This document shows positions 50,201-62,142 of a stretch of DNA of 64,000 nucleotides, one piece after another. How positions within the stretch are numbered: position 1 is the stretch's first letter; every line of letters begins with the position of its first letter. The position numbers were made by a program, and so were the translations under genes. The stretch is from Branchiostoma belcheri (Eukaryota; Chordata; Leptocardii; Amphioxiformes; Branchiostomatidae), in contig NW_017803898.1 in the NCBI RefSeq assembly GCF_001625305.1, forward strand, positions 2,880,846 through 2,944,845, in the 5' to 3' direction. The notes below the pieces were generated by a model that worked only from the letters and a program-made list of their open reading frames with translations, had not been told where the DNA came from and searched no databases.

Positions 50201-51055
50201 AAGACCTGCAGTTAACCCGTTGATAGAACTTTGTACTTTGGCTCCTTAGATTGATCGGGTTCAGGCAGCAGGGCAAAGAACTAATGTAAACAATTTGCAA
50301 GCAGAATTTAGGGTTAGGCCCAGTGTGGCCTATGGCGCGTATTTTTTTGCATCATTTAGTAGATTAATTGAGACGTCCACGTTTTTGAATGAGTCATACA
50401 CGTAGAGTAGAAAAGGTAAACCAGACTGAGTCATAATCATTTTGGCGACATGTATACCCCGGACAATAAGGTCGACCGATGATTGTGATGATAATCATTA
50501 TCGATTGCCACCTAGTCCGATGATAGGCTGACCGGGTCATCAGAGGGTTGGGTTGGCAAGGTACATGTACATGTAGATACAGTGGTGGACAATTGTTGCC
50601 AGGCATCTCCCTGTATAATCACAGGTTTGTGAATGAACGAAGCAACGACCAATCCTTTTTCCAAAGGATTTAACAAATTTGTATTTTTCTTATTAGAGGG
50701 TGACTTACCTGAAGGAAGGCAGGGAAAAAGAGTACCATAATAAAAGCTGATTAAAGATATATTTCATTTGTATCTGTATAGCCTGTATAACCGCCCTTCG
50801 GCGTAACACACCAGCTGCGCAGGCACGCGGAGCGGCGGCAGCTGGCTACATTACACCGAACGACCTGTTAAACTTAACCCTTGAACATCTAACTCTAGAC
50901 TTTGTTTAAAGCTATCTTATTCTGTATTCGACCGCGCGACCGCCCGTGTAATAAAGACTAACACGTACTCAGTTGATGAGGTCCTTAACGCCCCCCAGAC
51001 GTGACATTAGATCCGTCTCTCACTCAATAATCAGGATGAAGCAAATCAGGTCCGT
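50200..51055. other. Stretch without a recognised gene
   Basis: Only short overlapping ORFs. TACATGTACATGTAGATACA near 50562 is a small palindrome-rich piece. Nothing else is supported. Confidence 0.5.
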
Positions 51056-51600
51056 GCCCCTGCATTTACGTACAGGCTCAGCCGCGATTGTAATCGTTAT
51101 AAGAGTACTACAGAACTTGAGCTTGAATGCACTTATCCGTTTTTCCTTTTCATTTCAATAATTGATGATTTGCAAATCTGTTTTCCATCTACTGGATTAT
51201 GTCGAGCTTGTTGTGATTTGGTTTGAGAAAGTTAGCACCTGCATTTAGGCACTGGCTCAGCAGCGATTGTAATCGCTATAAGAGTACTTTAGAACTTGAG
51301 CTTGAATGCACTTATCCGTTTTTCCTTTGCATTTCAATAATTGATGATTTGCAAATCTGTTTTCCATCTACTGGATTATGTCGAGCTTGTTGTGATTTGG
51401 TTTGAGAAAGTCAGCACCTGCATTTAGGCACCGGCTCAGCAGCGATTGTAATCGTTATAAGAGTACTTTAGAACTTGAGCTTGAATGCACTTATCTGTTT
51501 TGCATTTTTACTTCAATATTTGATGACCTGTTATCCTTATCTGGATTATTTCAGGCTTGTTGTGCATCGGTGTTAGAGCGTCCTTTCATATTCGATAAGG
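51050..51600. repeat. Minisatellite, 177-bp unit, about three copies
   Basis: TTTAGGCACTGGCTCAGCAG, GAACTTGAGCTTGAATGCAC and TGGATTATGTCGAGCTTGTT recur at about 177-bp spacing, starting near 51057, 51234 and 51411. The first two differ by a few bases; the third diverges after 51500. Repeated ORFs here come from the unit. Confidence 0.93.
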
Positions 51601-51609
51601 TAACTGGCT

Positions 51610-52835
51610 GCTCCGTAGCAAGATTTACATTTTAATCAGGTTGATGTCCCGCTCACATAGGCATGCCTGACACAGCTGACACAGTTCATAAGTATAATTA
51701 AATGTTAGTAATGGATACGACCCTTTTCATGCTTTTATTAACGCCAATCGACCTATTTATTATCATTCTGACCATCCTGATATCGTCTAGAGCTGAATTG
51801 ATATTGTCCTTTTCATCTGAAAAGAAATTATTGTCTAGACACAACTTAAAGAAAGTATTTCGTGATTAGGTTATGCATCTTTCGTACATCGAGCCAATGT
51901 GGTATAACTGATTAAAATGGCATTTTACATTCAGTCAAATGACTGAGTACATTGGAACAAGTAATGAAGTGAACTGCCTTATCCTTTATCTTGAAGCAAA
52001 AGAATCAGGCAGGGTTACTTGGTTGGCATACAACAAAATAATGTTTTTACATAACTTCATCACAATTATGCAAAATATATACGCTGCACTTAATAAATAT
52101 CAACAGCGCCACTTAACATCTATCAACTTCTATGATGGTACGAATATTTATCTAAGCAACAAATGATTTTTACAAAGTATTCGCATAACGTTTTATACGG
52201 TTTTATTACATCATTACGTGTTATATATTTGTCCCTTCAACGACTTATACGTAACATTAGTATTTTGCGAAGCGGCTACGCCTGTCTTGCGGAATGTATA
52301 CACGTCCACTGACGTTTAGGTTGACGTCACAGCCAACCGACGCACAAGAGTCCAACAGAACCTACCACACATCCTTACGGCACGGTGTTGTGTGCAGGCT
52401 GGTTGGTTTCAGCGGCTTGTTAGAGATTCCACAACCAGGGATACATAACGTGTGAGTACATGCTGATTTTCTATTCGATGTCTATCTACAATTTATCTTT
52501 TGTTTTCATCGTACATCTTTGATACGTTACGTTTTTATACATTTCGAGAGATGCCTTTGTCTTTTTAGTCTTTGGTATCTTACCCAAGTTTATATGTGGC
52601 CGTGTAACCAACTAATCTGATGGGTTTCATAAAATTCATAGCCAGGCTTTAAAAGTATAGTTCTGCGTTATGTAAACATATAGCAGAATGTTATAGCAAA
52701 GGGCTGGCTCTCTCTCCAAAGAACAATATGCGGTACAGCATCCAATACAAGCGGTTGCAAAGCAGATATGAAGTCTGTTGCCAAATACTATCTAAATTGC
52801 CAGAGAACAAATTTGGACAAGAATACTTTTGGTTG
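51610..52835. other. Stretch without a recognised gene
   Basis: No domain-bearing ORF; the 51939-52166 ORF is unsupported. Nothing else is seen. Confidence 0.5.
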
Positions 52836-52837
52836 GG

Positions 52838-53380
52838 AAACGTTTTGAGGTTTTATCTTTATCGACGTGCTGTTCGGTACACCGAGTTCATCTTCGATAA
52901 GCACTGAGGGTCATCTACCACTTACAGGCCAATATTCAACCTGCTTTGCTTCAGTGGTTTTTCTTTACTCTATGTTTTCTCTTTTGCTGTTCTTTTCTAA
53001 TTCTGCCTAAGAGAGAACAAAACAATTTTTACTTTTGTCTTGATCGACGTGCTGTTCGGTACACCAATTTCATATTCGATAGGAACTAGGGGCCATCTGT
53101 CATTTGCAGGCCAATTTTGACCTGCTTTGCTTCACTGCTTTTTCTTTACCCTATTTCTTTTCTCTTTTGATGTTCTTTTCGGGCTAAGTGAGAACAAAAC
53201 ATTTTGAGGTTTCATCTTTATCGACGTGCTGTACGGTACACCGATTTCATCTTCGATAGGCAATAGGGGCCATCTGTCATTTGCAGGCCAATTTTGACCT
53301 GCTATGCTGCAGTGGTTTTTCTTTGCCCTATTTCTTTTCTCTTTTGGTGTTATTTTCTGGCCATCAAGTGAGATTATCAC
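52838..53380. repeat. Minisatellite, about 170-185 bp unit, three copies
   Basis: CTTTATCGACGTGCTGT(T/A)CGG or a one-base variant occurs at 52857, 53040 and 53217, each followed by CAGGCCAAT and GACCTGCT(T/A)TGCT, then TTCTCTTTTG(C/A/G)TG and AGAGAACAAAACA or a remnant. Confidence 0.92.
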
Positions 53381-53399
53381 AGTTCCCTTATAACAGTGT

Positions 53400-55770
53400 T
53401 CTCAGTTACTCCATTTAAATCCTTTTAATGCAGTCTGCTGATTACAAAAGCATTCATTGTGCGGAAAGTGGGACTTTTCATTATCCACTGCCTTTAGAGA
53501 AGTCATACTTCTCAATAAATGTACTTAAAAATCACGCTTGTCTAATAACAATGCTCTCCGCTATTCCATTCAAAATGATATTATGTTTAACTTAATTTGC
53601 CTTTCAACGCAATCTGTTGAACACAAAAGCACTTATCATTAAGAACGTAAGGCTCTTCATTATCCACTGGCTTTAAGGAAGTCGCACCTCATCATAGCAA
53701 ACGTAGGTGTAACATAATTTGATCAGAAAGTAGTTCTAAACTGCTTTTACTTTACATTCTTAGATGCTGTACATGTAATTAAACTGTTAACTGTTAAATT
53801 GGCCTATGGGGATGATTTTAAAAATAAAGATAACTTTGCTCGTTTTTTGTTCTCGAATAATACAGGGATATGAAATTGATTTTAAGGCAAAAAAAACCTA
53901 TCAAGTATGCTCCCCCATGCCTTGATTTTCTATATGTTATTTTACTTCCTAATACTAAGCTTTTTGCACTGATTGAGAGCGATGGGCTGGAAGTCATTGG
54001 AATTCTAAACGTAAAAGAACTGCAATGCACTAGATGTAACAAAATTTGATCAAACAGTAGTTACTGTAGTATGTTCTCCAATGCTTTACTTTACACCATT
54101 AGACATCGTAGATACAATGATTCTGTGTATAATTTTGCACAGAAAGACGAGTTTAAGTTTGCTCGTTTATATGTTTACGATTAATAGAGTGATATGAAAT
54201 TTATTATAAGGCAAAAAAAACTATCAAATATGCTCCCAATGCTTTGGTTTTTCTATATGTTATCTCGCATCCTGATCCATAAGCGTTTTGCACTGATTGA
54301 GAGCGATGGGCTGGATGTATTCCTAAGTCTATAGAACTGATCAATAGACTCCCCTGATAATACACATTCAGCTTTTTCATTATGAAGTCTACGAAAGTAG
54401 GACAATTAAACATTCGGTTGCCCTGATTTGGTTGCTTTTTTGGTGACTCTCTAGACTTTAATAAATTCAGATTTATTAAAGTCTACAGAACTAATCAATG
54501 ACCCTCCGAATAAAACCAAGTGAACCATTTGGCAGTTCCATTATAAAGTCTTTGAAAGTAGGACAATTCGGTTGCACTGATTTGGTCTTTTTTGCTGACT
54601 CTCTACACTGTAATAAATCAAGATCTGCTGTGAATGAAAATTGATGTGATTCTACGCGAAACGGGCATTACAGGATTAACCTACCTTAGTGAAACTACCT
54701 CGAGGCCAGATGGGAGCAGAAATTACTAACAATGTAATAAATTTCCTTCTGCCAAATTGTCAGCTTTAGGAACAGTTGTACTGGATTGGCGAATGCTATT
54801 TTTTTTTTTACTTCCTAACATAGAAACGACACCAGTTTAACTTTTAATATCTAACTTTGTAAACTGTTTTGGATTTATATTTTAACCCAGTCTGTTAATC
54901 ACAAATTATTAAAGCACTAATTATGTAAAACGCAAGACTATCCATATATCCAAAGCCTTTAAAGAAGTCCAACCTCATCGTAGCAAACGTAGGTGCAACA
55001 TAATTAGATCAGACAGTAGTAGTGTGTTCTCTATTGCTTTTACCCTATTAGACATTGTAAACACAATGATCCTCTGGGTATGATTTTGCACAGAAGGAAC
55101 AGAACTTTACTCGTTTACTTGTTTCCGAGATATGAAATTAATTCTAAGGCAAAAAAAACTATCAAATATTCTTTTCTTCCCCACGCGTTGATTTTCTATA
55201 TGTTATTTCGCTTGCTGATCCGTAAGCGTTTTGCACTGATTGAGAGCGATGGGCTGGAAGTCATTGGAATTCTAAAGTAAAAGAACTGCAATGCACTAGA
55301 TGTAACAAAATTTGATCAGACAGTAGTTGTATGTTCTTTACTGCTTTACTTTACCCCATTAGACATTGTAGATACAATGATCCAATGTGTATAATTTTGG
55401 ACAGAAAGACCAATATAAGTTTGCTCGTTTATATGTTTACGATTAATTCAGGGGTATGACATTAAGGCAACAACATTATAAGCATGCTGCCCCCACGCCT
55501 TGATTTTCTATATGTTATTTCGCTTCCTGATCCGTAAGCTTTTTGCACTGATTGAGAGCGATGGGTTGGAAGTCATCGGAATTCTAAAGTATGAGAACTA
55601 ATCAATATACTCCCTTAACAACACACGGTTAACCATTCTGTGTGGTTCAATTACACAGTCTACAGATGTAGGGCAATCAAACATTGGTTACGATGGTTTG
55701 GTCTTTTTGCTGTCGACTCTCTACACTTAAATGGATCTAACTGTATGAATTAAAATGTAAGCAATTCTAC
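53400..55770. repeat. Higher-order repeat array, about 300-bp units
   Basis: GCACTGATTGAGAGCGATGG occurs near 53968, 54290, 55234 and 55546. Each is preceded by GATTTTCTATATGTTAT or GTTTTTCTATATGTTATCTC, CAAAAAAAACTATCAA or a variant, and GCTCGTTTATATGTTTACGA or a variant, and often followed by AACTGCAATGCACTAGATGT. A second motif, CATTAGACATTGTAGATACAATGAT, recurs three times. The short ORFs at 53818, 54204 and 55080 are unit-derived and differ in frame and strand. Confidence 0.85.
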
Positions 55771-56575
55771 GTAATTCTAAAATACGCCTACCAGCATTTA
55801 CTTGTCTGAGATTAATTGCATTATGACAATATGGTATCATAAATTGGTAGCAAACTATTCAAACGCCTACGGTCTAATTGTAAGCTTTTGAACAGATGTA
55901 CAGTAACTGGATTAACGAATGCAGCAATTATGTTCAATTTCTAACATACCCAGAAAGTGCCGTTTTCAAATTAATTGTATCTATACAGAGACTTCAGAAA
56001 AGGCGCATTACAGGATTAACTTGTCTGAATAAAATTGCCTGAGGCTGAATGGGAAAAGAAATTAGTATCAAAGTAATAAATTTCCTACACTAAAATTGTC
56101 AGCTTTTTTTTCCACACTGTACTGGATTATTGAATGATTCTTTTTTTTATTTCTAACATAGAAACAAACCGATTTAAGTTCTAATGTTTAACTTTAACTT
56201 TGTAAAATGTAAATTAGTAGCAAACTATTTGAACGCCTACAGCCATATCACAACAGTTGAACTGGCTTAACGAATGATGCAAATTGCTGCAAATTAATTG
56301 TATTTTTAACTTATGTACCTAGCCAAGGAGTCCAGATTTCGAATTAATTATATATATATACAAAGACTTAGGACATAGATAAAGTATACAGAGCCAATAC
56401 AGCGGCCTGCCGTGAAGATAACAGTACGAGGAAAGGGATGAAGTACGGATTAGTGTGTCACTATGCCTGGTGGGGATTACATTATCACCTATAACATCGG
56501 AATTTCATAAGAAAGGATTACCAAAGATCGATACCACATGTCAGGCAGCTCCGGAGTTACTGGATTAATTAAATC
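55771..56575. repeat. Degenerate AT-rich repeats
   Basis: TAGCAAACTATT(C/T)(A/G)AACGCCTAC recurs at 55848 and 56218. Words AAAGTAATAAATTTCCT and CATTACAGGATTAAC recur at 54666-54750 and 56006-56080. It looks like an older part of the same array. No gene is seen. Confidence 0.65.
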
Positions 56576-56579
56576 AAAA

Positions 56580-56940
56580 TCACTCACGCAGTGGTTTTCC
56601 AATATGTAACACTCGCGTACGTGGGAGACGTACTCGGAGCCTCTCAAACAATTTTTAGCAAGAGTTTTGCCTGCAAAAATATCTGTCTATTAAATTATTT
56701 AAATGAAAGCCACTCGCGATGTCTTAGCCGTAGTTTTCCGATATGTAACTCTAGCGTACGTGGGAGAGATGCTTAAAATGTACTCTGAGTCTCAAACAAT
56801 AATAATACTCATCAAAACTTTGCCTGCCAAAATTTCTTTCTGAAGGCTGATATGTAACTCGAGTACATTGGAGAGTTGCTTCAAAGCGTACTCTTAGTCT
56901 CTCAAACAATGTTCAGCAAGATCTTTGCCTTGTCACAAAA
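56580..56940. repeat. Minisatellite, about 130-bp unit, three copies
   Basis: ATATGTAACTC(G/T)AG(C/T) or ATATGTAACACTCGCGTACG, GTGGGAGA(C/G), GTACTC(G/T)(G/T)AG and CTCAAACAAT recur at 56600, 56738 and 56850, with GTTTTGCCTGC(A/C)AAAAT between them. Confidence 0.85.
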
Positions 56941-57149
56941 CTCTATCTGTATGCTTTTTTTTCTTGTAACTGTTTTCAACCCTACTCTAAGTACTCCCTG
57001 ATATTTATCATTATTTCCCATTTTTCTTCGTGTAATGGGAATGTCTGACCATCTCAAGGCCTATCCAGTTGTTTAACAACCTGTTCTCATGTATATTTTA
57101 CATTCCCTCTACGTAACTTTGCTCTGTCACTTTCACCTAAAATTCCCAT

Positions 57150-58380
57150 CACTGCACTGCAGCTTCAAATTATCGTCTCTCTGGAGTAGAGTTGAAATGA
57201 AATCTTCTCCCATTGCGTTAATCCTGCGTGCAGGTCCTTCTGGGTGAATCAGAGGGGCGGCTTTTTTTTTTAAATCCAACATTTCAAGACTAGACATGGC
57301 GACGGCACGCTCAAGTTATATCAACTTATTTTATGCCGCCGCCAACACAGAGTACAAATACATGACAGGACAATACTGATTTTCACTTGAGTTAAGTGAG
57401 GAAAGTCGTGTTAAGTGCCTTTCCCAAGGGCACAAGATCAGTGACATTTCAGGACTCAAACCTGGGACCTCGTGGTTGCAAGTCGAGCACTCTGCCGCTA
57501 CGCCACACGACCCCACATCACTGCTCTGAAGCTTATGATTATCGTGCACTGGAGTAGAGTGGAAATGAAATCTGCGCTCCCATTGCGTCAATCCTGCGTG
57601 CAGCTCTGTCTGGGGGAATCAGAGGGGTGGCTTGTTATTTTTTTTATTCCTACATTTCAAGACCAAACATGGCGACGGCACACTCAAGTTAAATCAACTT
57701 ATTTTATGCCGCCGTCAACACAGAGTACAAATACAGGACAGGGCAATACTCATTTTCACTTGAGTTAAGTAAGGAAAGTCGTGTTAAGCGCCTTTCCCAA
57801 GGGCACAAGATCGGAGGCATGTCAGGACTCGAACCCGGGACCTCTTGGTTCCCAGTCGAGCACTCTGCCGCTACGCCACACGACCCCACATCACTGCTAT
57901 GAAGCTTCAAATTATCGTGCTCTGGAGTAGAGTGGAAATGAAATCTGCGCTCCCATTGCGTCAATCCTGCGTGCAGCTCCGTCTGGGGGAATCAGAGGGG
58001 CGGCTTTTTATTTTTTTATTCCAACCTTTCAATACCAAACATGGCGACGGCACACTCAAGTTATATCAACTTATTTTTATGCCGCCACCAACACAGAGTA
58101 CAAATACAGGACAGGACAATACTGATTTTCACTTGAGGTAAGTGATCAAGGGCACAGGATAGGTGGCATGTCAGGACTTGAACTCGGGACCTCTTGGTTC
58201 CGAGTCGAGCACGCTGCCGCTACGCCACACGGCCCCACAACCTCTGCTCTGAATATTGTCATTATCGTTCTCTGGAGTAGAGTAGAAATGAAATCTGCGC
58301 TCCCATTGCGTCAATTCTGCGTGCAGCTCCGTCTGGGGGAATCAGAGGGGCGGCTTGTTTTTTTCTTTTATTCAGAAGCA
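57150..58380 (-). repeat. Tandem array of about 370-bp units, each carrying a minus-strand SINE
   Basis: Units restart at TCTCTGGAGTAGAGT(T/G)GAAAT or a variant near 57178, 57550, 57922 and 58271. Each has TCCCATTGCGTCAATCCTGC, then GAATCAGAGGGG(C/T)GGC and a poly-T, then a reversed SINE body with box B GGACTC(G/A)AACC and box A CCGCTACGCCA. The SINE copies are 57270-57513, 57640-57886 and 58010-58237. The last unit ends after the poly-T. Confidence 0.92.
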
Positions 58381-58560
58381 CAGTGCTGAATACAAATAAA
58401 AGGACATGAACTAAGTGACTGCGAACTCAAGTTAGGTACAACTTACTAGTATATTCTCGCAGCCACTTTTACAATGGAAAAAAAGGCGTTTAGAAGACAT
58501 TTGAAAGACTATGGATAGCATGAGTCAAACCTCCTATCCCAGAAGAGAAGGAAAGCATGG
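58381..58560. other. Short junction between arrays
   Basis: GGGGGAATCAGAGGGGCG reappears at 58559, so it borders a rearranged unit. No gene is seen. Confidence 0.5.
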
Positions 58561-58574
58561 GGGAATCAGAGGGG

Positions 58575-59010
58575 CGTTTTGTTATTCTGCGCAGCGTTCC
58601 TTTGTTAAACTCTTATCTTCTTCGCTACTGCCAAGACCCACAACTGGGTATTATCTGCAGGTTGCGCGTGTGTTAATAAAATATAAACAAAGGCCAACAA
58701 AAGAAAGGAACGTAAATATATTATTCTGCTCTGCATTTCTTTGATAACTCTTATCTTCTTCCCTACTGCCAATCCCCACAACTGGGATTATCTACAGGTT
58801 GGGCGCGTGTTAATAACACATAAACAAAGGGGGAGTAAAGGAATAATCAAGAAAGGAACGTAAATATATTATTTTGTTCTGCATTCCTTTGTTGAACTCT
58901 CATCTTCCTCGCTACTGCCAAGCCCCACAACTGGTATTATCTGCAGGTTGCACGTGTGGTAGTTGTTGTTGTGATAACACATAAACAATGGGGATGAAAA
59001 GAATAATCAA
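58575..59010. repeat. Minisatellite, about 135-bp unit, three copies
   Basis: TTCTGC(T/A)CTGCATTTCTTTG or TTCTGCATTCCTTTGTTGAA, CTCTTATCTTCTTC(G/C)CTACT, CACAACTGG(G/T)(T/A)TTATCTGCAGG or a variant, and AACACATAAACAA recur near 58600, 58730 and 58880. Confidence 0.88.
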
Positions 59011-59199
59011 CAAGGGAACTTACATAACTGGTTTTATGTGTGCAAAGGACTAGTCAAGTGGATTATTGTTAATATCTTCAAGCGTACTATCCAGGGTGTT
59101 TCAAATGTCATCATTTTTAAATATGTAAAATTGGCATTTTGATGTGAATGGATACATGCAATAATATGAATATTGGTACAAAAAAATGAAGCTGCTCGT

Positions 59200-59640
59200 T
59201 AACAAACACATCATGAATCGCTTTTTACTGTTGTGTTCTTCGGTGAGGAGGATTATTATATACATTGATGCAATATTGCTTTTGAGTTTAATATCACATC
59301 TAATTACAGTGATAAAAAACTGTTCAAGAGTCTAACATAAAACTTATACCACAGACTGGTTCCCAATCAAGTGTTAGCTTGCTCTTCTTGTCAGTGTAAT
59401 TTATCTGTCGTCGAACACTTTCTTTGTTTACTTGTAATGATTAGTCCCGTGTAGGTGAGGATTACCAGTCAGGACCCGTGAGACATGTTTAATTTCCGCT
59501 GAATTATTTCATACATTGATGCAATATTGTTTTTGAGTTTGAAATCAACTCTAAATGTAGTTTATTAAAAATTAAAAATTTAAGAGCCTAACATTTTAAA
59601 AAATACCACAGGCAGATTCCCAATCAAGTATTCGCTCATT
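59200..59640. repeat. Two-unit repeat, about 245 bp
   Basis: TACATTGATGCAATATTG(C/T)T plus TTTGAGTTT(A/G)A(T/A)ATCA recurs at 59261 and 59512, followed by AGTCTAACAT or AGCCTAACAT and TTCCCAATCAAGT(G/A)TT(A/C)GCT. CCCGTG(T/G)A at 59446 and 59823 marks a third piece. Confidence 0.8.
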
Positions 59641-60000
59641 TTTCTATCACAGTAATTTATCAGTCAAATTATAAGTAAATACTCCTTTGTTTACTTATAA
59701 TGAATGAAAGAACTTTATTGTACATTTTTGCTAGTAGACTTAAATATATCTATACTAAAACTACATATGTACAGGTTCTGCTTCTTCTCGCTTCTTACGA
59801 CAGTTGTATATATATTATTAGTCCCGTGGATGTGGGGATTACCACTCTGGACCCGTGAGAGATGTTTAATTTTCGCTCTAAGCGCTGAGCCCGTCGCACA
59901 GGGAAGGTATGTTATCTTATCGACTTCATCAACCTATTCATCTTTGAACTTTGATTTGCCACGATAACTTTACCTTTATTAAAGCAACAATGGGTAGGTC

Positions 60001-60242
60001 GTGTGGCGTAGTGGCAGAGTGCGCGACTCGGAACTTAGAGTCCCGAGTTCGAGTCCTGACATGCCACCGATCCTGTGCCCTTGGGAAAGGCACTTTACAC
60101 GACTTTCCTCACTCAGCTCAGGTGTAAATGAGTATTGTCTGTCATGTATTTGTCCCGTGTTGGTGGCGGCATTAATATAAGTTGAAAAAACTTGAGTGTG
60201 TCGTCACCACGTCTGGTGATTACATGTTGGAATTTTAAAAAA
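60001..60242 (+). mobile_element. tRNA-derived SINE with target-site duplication
   Basis: Box A TGGCGTAGTGG at 60004-60014 matches the tRNA consensus TRGCNNARYGG. Box B AGTTCGAGTCC is at 60046-60056, one base off GGTTCRANTCC. A body starting CCTTGGGAAAGGCACTTTAC follows and the tail is A-rich (TTTTAAAAAAAA). The flanks AATGGGTAGGTC at 59989-60000 and 60243-60254 are an exact 12-bp direct repeat (the last four bases may belong to the SINE). Same family as the three reversed copies at 57270-58237. A Pol III promoter of this kind is internal. Non-coding. Confidence 0.92.
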
Positions 60243-60254
60243 AATGGGTAGGTC

Positions 60255-60730
60255 TAGGCGTGTAACTTGAACCTAGCGTGATTCCTCATTGTTTCGTTCC
60301 TCATTCGTTCTTCTTTTATTTAAATATATTTAATGATAATACTGAGTATTAGGCAAAAGCACAGATTGCTTATGTGACGTCTTGTACTAAAAATATACAG
60401 AGTAAAACACAGTGACAAAATACACATAGTTACAAAGTGGATAAAGGTTATTTCGTTGTTATTGCGCTGGCTCTTTTTCCTATCAACTATCCTGCGCTCC
60501 CACGATAATTTTTACCCTTTTTAAAGGAAAATGGGTGAGTCTAGGCGTGTAGCTTTAATCCTAGAGTGATTCCTTACCGTTTCGTTGTCATGCACCGGCT
60601 CTTTTACCTATCAGCTATCCTGCGACCCCATGCCCACCTTAGTTTCTTATCAGTCCTCTGCAGCCGCAAAAAATCAATCTCGACAGGGAAGAACTGCGGG
60701 CCAAAAACAACTGTCTGTTCTCACGGCGTA
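60255..60730. repeat. Two-unit repeat that carries the SINE insertion site
   Basis: GTCTAGGCGTGTA(A/G)CTT, CCTAG(C/A)GTGATTCCT and GTTTCGTT recur at 60252 and 60540. The second unit has AAATGGGTGAGTCTAGGCGT without a SINE, so it shows the empty site. Confidence 0.82.
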
Positions 60731-60818
60731 AGGGGTTCAGGTCACGTAGCAAAGTTATCCTTTAGTTATCCAGGCATATTTGCAGACGGCAGAGTCCTTA
60801 ACTCTTATTAGGGTTATT

Positions 60819-61750
60819 AAAGCTGGTGTTCTTCAGGGGGACACTCTAGCACCATTTCTTTTTATTGTTGTCCTCGACTACATCCTACGACTCTCACTTG
60901 ATAGTATGCAAGAGAAAGGGCTTGAAATCCAGCCCAGGAGAAGTCGTCGTCATCCAGCTGTGAACCTTACTGATCTGGATTTCGCAGATGACTTAGCACT
61001 GACAACACACCTGGTTAAGGATGCGGAAACTCTTCTACAGTCACTCGAGAAAGCAGCCACCCAAGTAGGTCTACACTGCAATGAATCTAAGACCGAGTTC
61101 ATATGTACACGTCCCTCCAATACCACCTTCGAACTTAAGTCACTATCTGGTATCTGTATAAAACAAGTTGTAGACTTTAAGTACCTGGGATCGCACATCA
61201 TGAACTCTGAAAGGGACTTCACCGTAAGAAAAGCTCTAGCTTGGGTAGCCTGCAACAAACTGGATAACATCTGGCATTCTAACATCAGTAATGGTCTTAA
61301 AGTACAAGTTTTCCGCGCCATAGTCGAACCTATTCTTCTCTACGGCGCCGAAACCTGGACTTTAACAACTCGCCTAGAAAAACGTCTTGATGGAACATAC
61401 ACAAAACTTCTCAGGAAGGCACAGAACATCAACTGGAAGCAACATCCAACGAGAAAGAATATATATGGAAGCCTTCCCCTAGTATCACTCAGATTAAAAC
61501 ATAGACGTGTAAAATTTGCGGGACACTGCCATCGTGCAAAAGAAGAAGTCATCTCATCACTCCTCCTGTGGAAACCACATGGCAAGACTCACTCCAGAAA
61601 ACTCACATATCCAGCTACTCTTACAAGGGACACAGGATTACAACAACAAGACCTTCCAGCTGCAATGGAAGATCGTACATTGTGGCGTCGTGTTGTGCAG
61701 GAGCTTGCCCCGTCCCCCAGCCAGGGTGTCGACAGATGATGATGATGATG
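60819..61750 (+). mobile_element. 5'-truncated LINE (non-LTR retrotransposon), reverse transcriptase C-terminal part
   Basis: An open frame runs through to a stop at 61737-61739. It starts inside the RT palm: KAGVLQGDTLAPFLFIVVLD, then DFADDLAL, the catalytic YxDD-type box with Phe. Next come the thumb region (VDFKYLGSHIM, RAIVEPILLYGAETWTL) and the C-terminal RLKHRRVKFAGHCHRA and DRTLWRRVV. The endonuclease and the first RT blocks are missing. The 3' end is a short (GAT)n run, 61734-61750. Flanking ATTAGGGTTATT at 60807-60818 and 61751-61762 is a 12-bp target-site duplication. The frame is open over 300 codons, so the insertion is young. The clade is probably RTE- or CR1/L2-like, not resolved. 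The ATG at 60780 lies in the flanking repeat and is not its start. Confidence 0.9.
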
Positions 61751-62010
61751 ATTAGGGTTATTTCAGTGTATCTCATGTATACTTGAGGTACTGACAATGG
61801 GAATGACAATGTGAAAGACAATGCTGTGGTGTTTCATTTTTATCGTACACGAGGCTTGGCTATTTATCTCATTTTTTTAATTCAAAAAACAATTTCAGCA
61901 TAAACCCGTGATAACTACTTTCAGACGTGATAACGGTTGTATGAAGCATATCACATTATTTCGCTACAAGAAAAGAAGACAGGAATCGCATTCTTCTAGT
62001 GATTCTTCTT

Positions 62011-62142
62011 CTAGTGAATTAATGAGATAAGGGGTCGCTATCTCATTAATTCACTAGATAGAGACATCTTCTTCTAGTGAATCAGAATTCTTCTTCTAGT
62101 GAATTAATGAGATAAGGGGTCGCTATCTCATTAATTCACTAG
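62011..62142. repeat. Two identical perfect hairpins in tandem
   Basis: CTAGTGAATTAATGAGATA, loop AGGGGTCGC, then the exact reverse complement TATCTCATTAATTCACTAG: at 62011-62057 and again at 62096-62142, period 85 bp. The linkers ATAGAGA and TCTTCTT recur, and further single CTTCTTCTAGTGA words lie before and after. Confidence 0.93.

Noticed and set aside
53818-55280. Repeated short ORFs with FYMLF and ALIESDGLEVIGIL-like strings
   Set aside because: They come from the repeat unit, appear on both strands and change frame between units.
60950-61585. Minus-strand ORFs under the LINE
   Set aside because: Shadows of the LINE reverse transcriptase frame.
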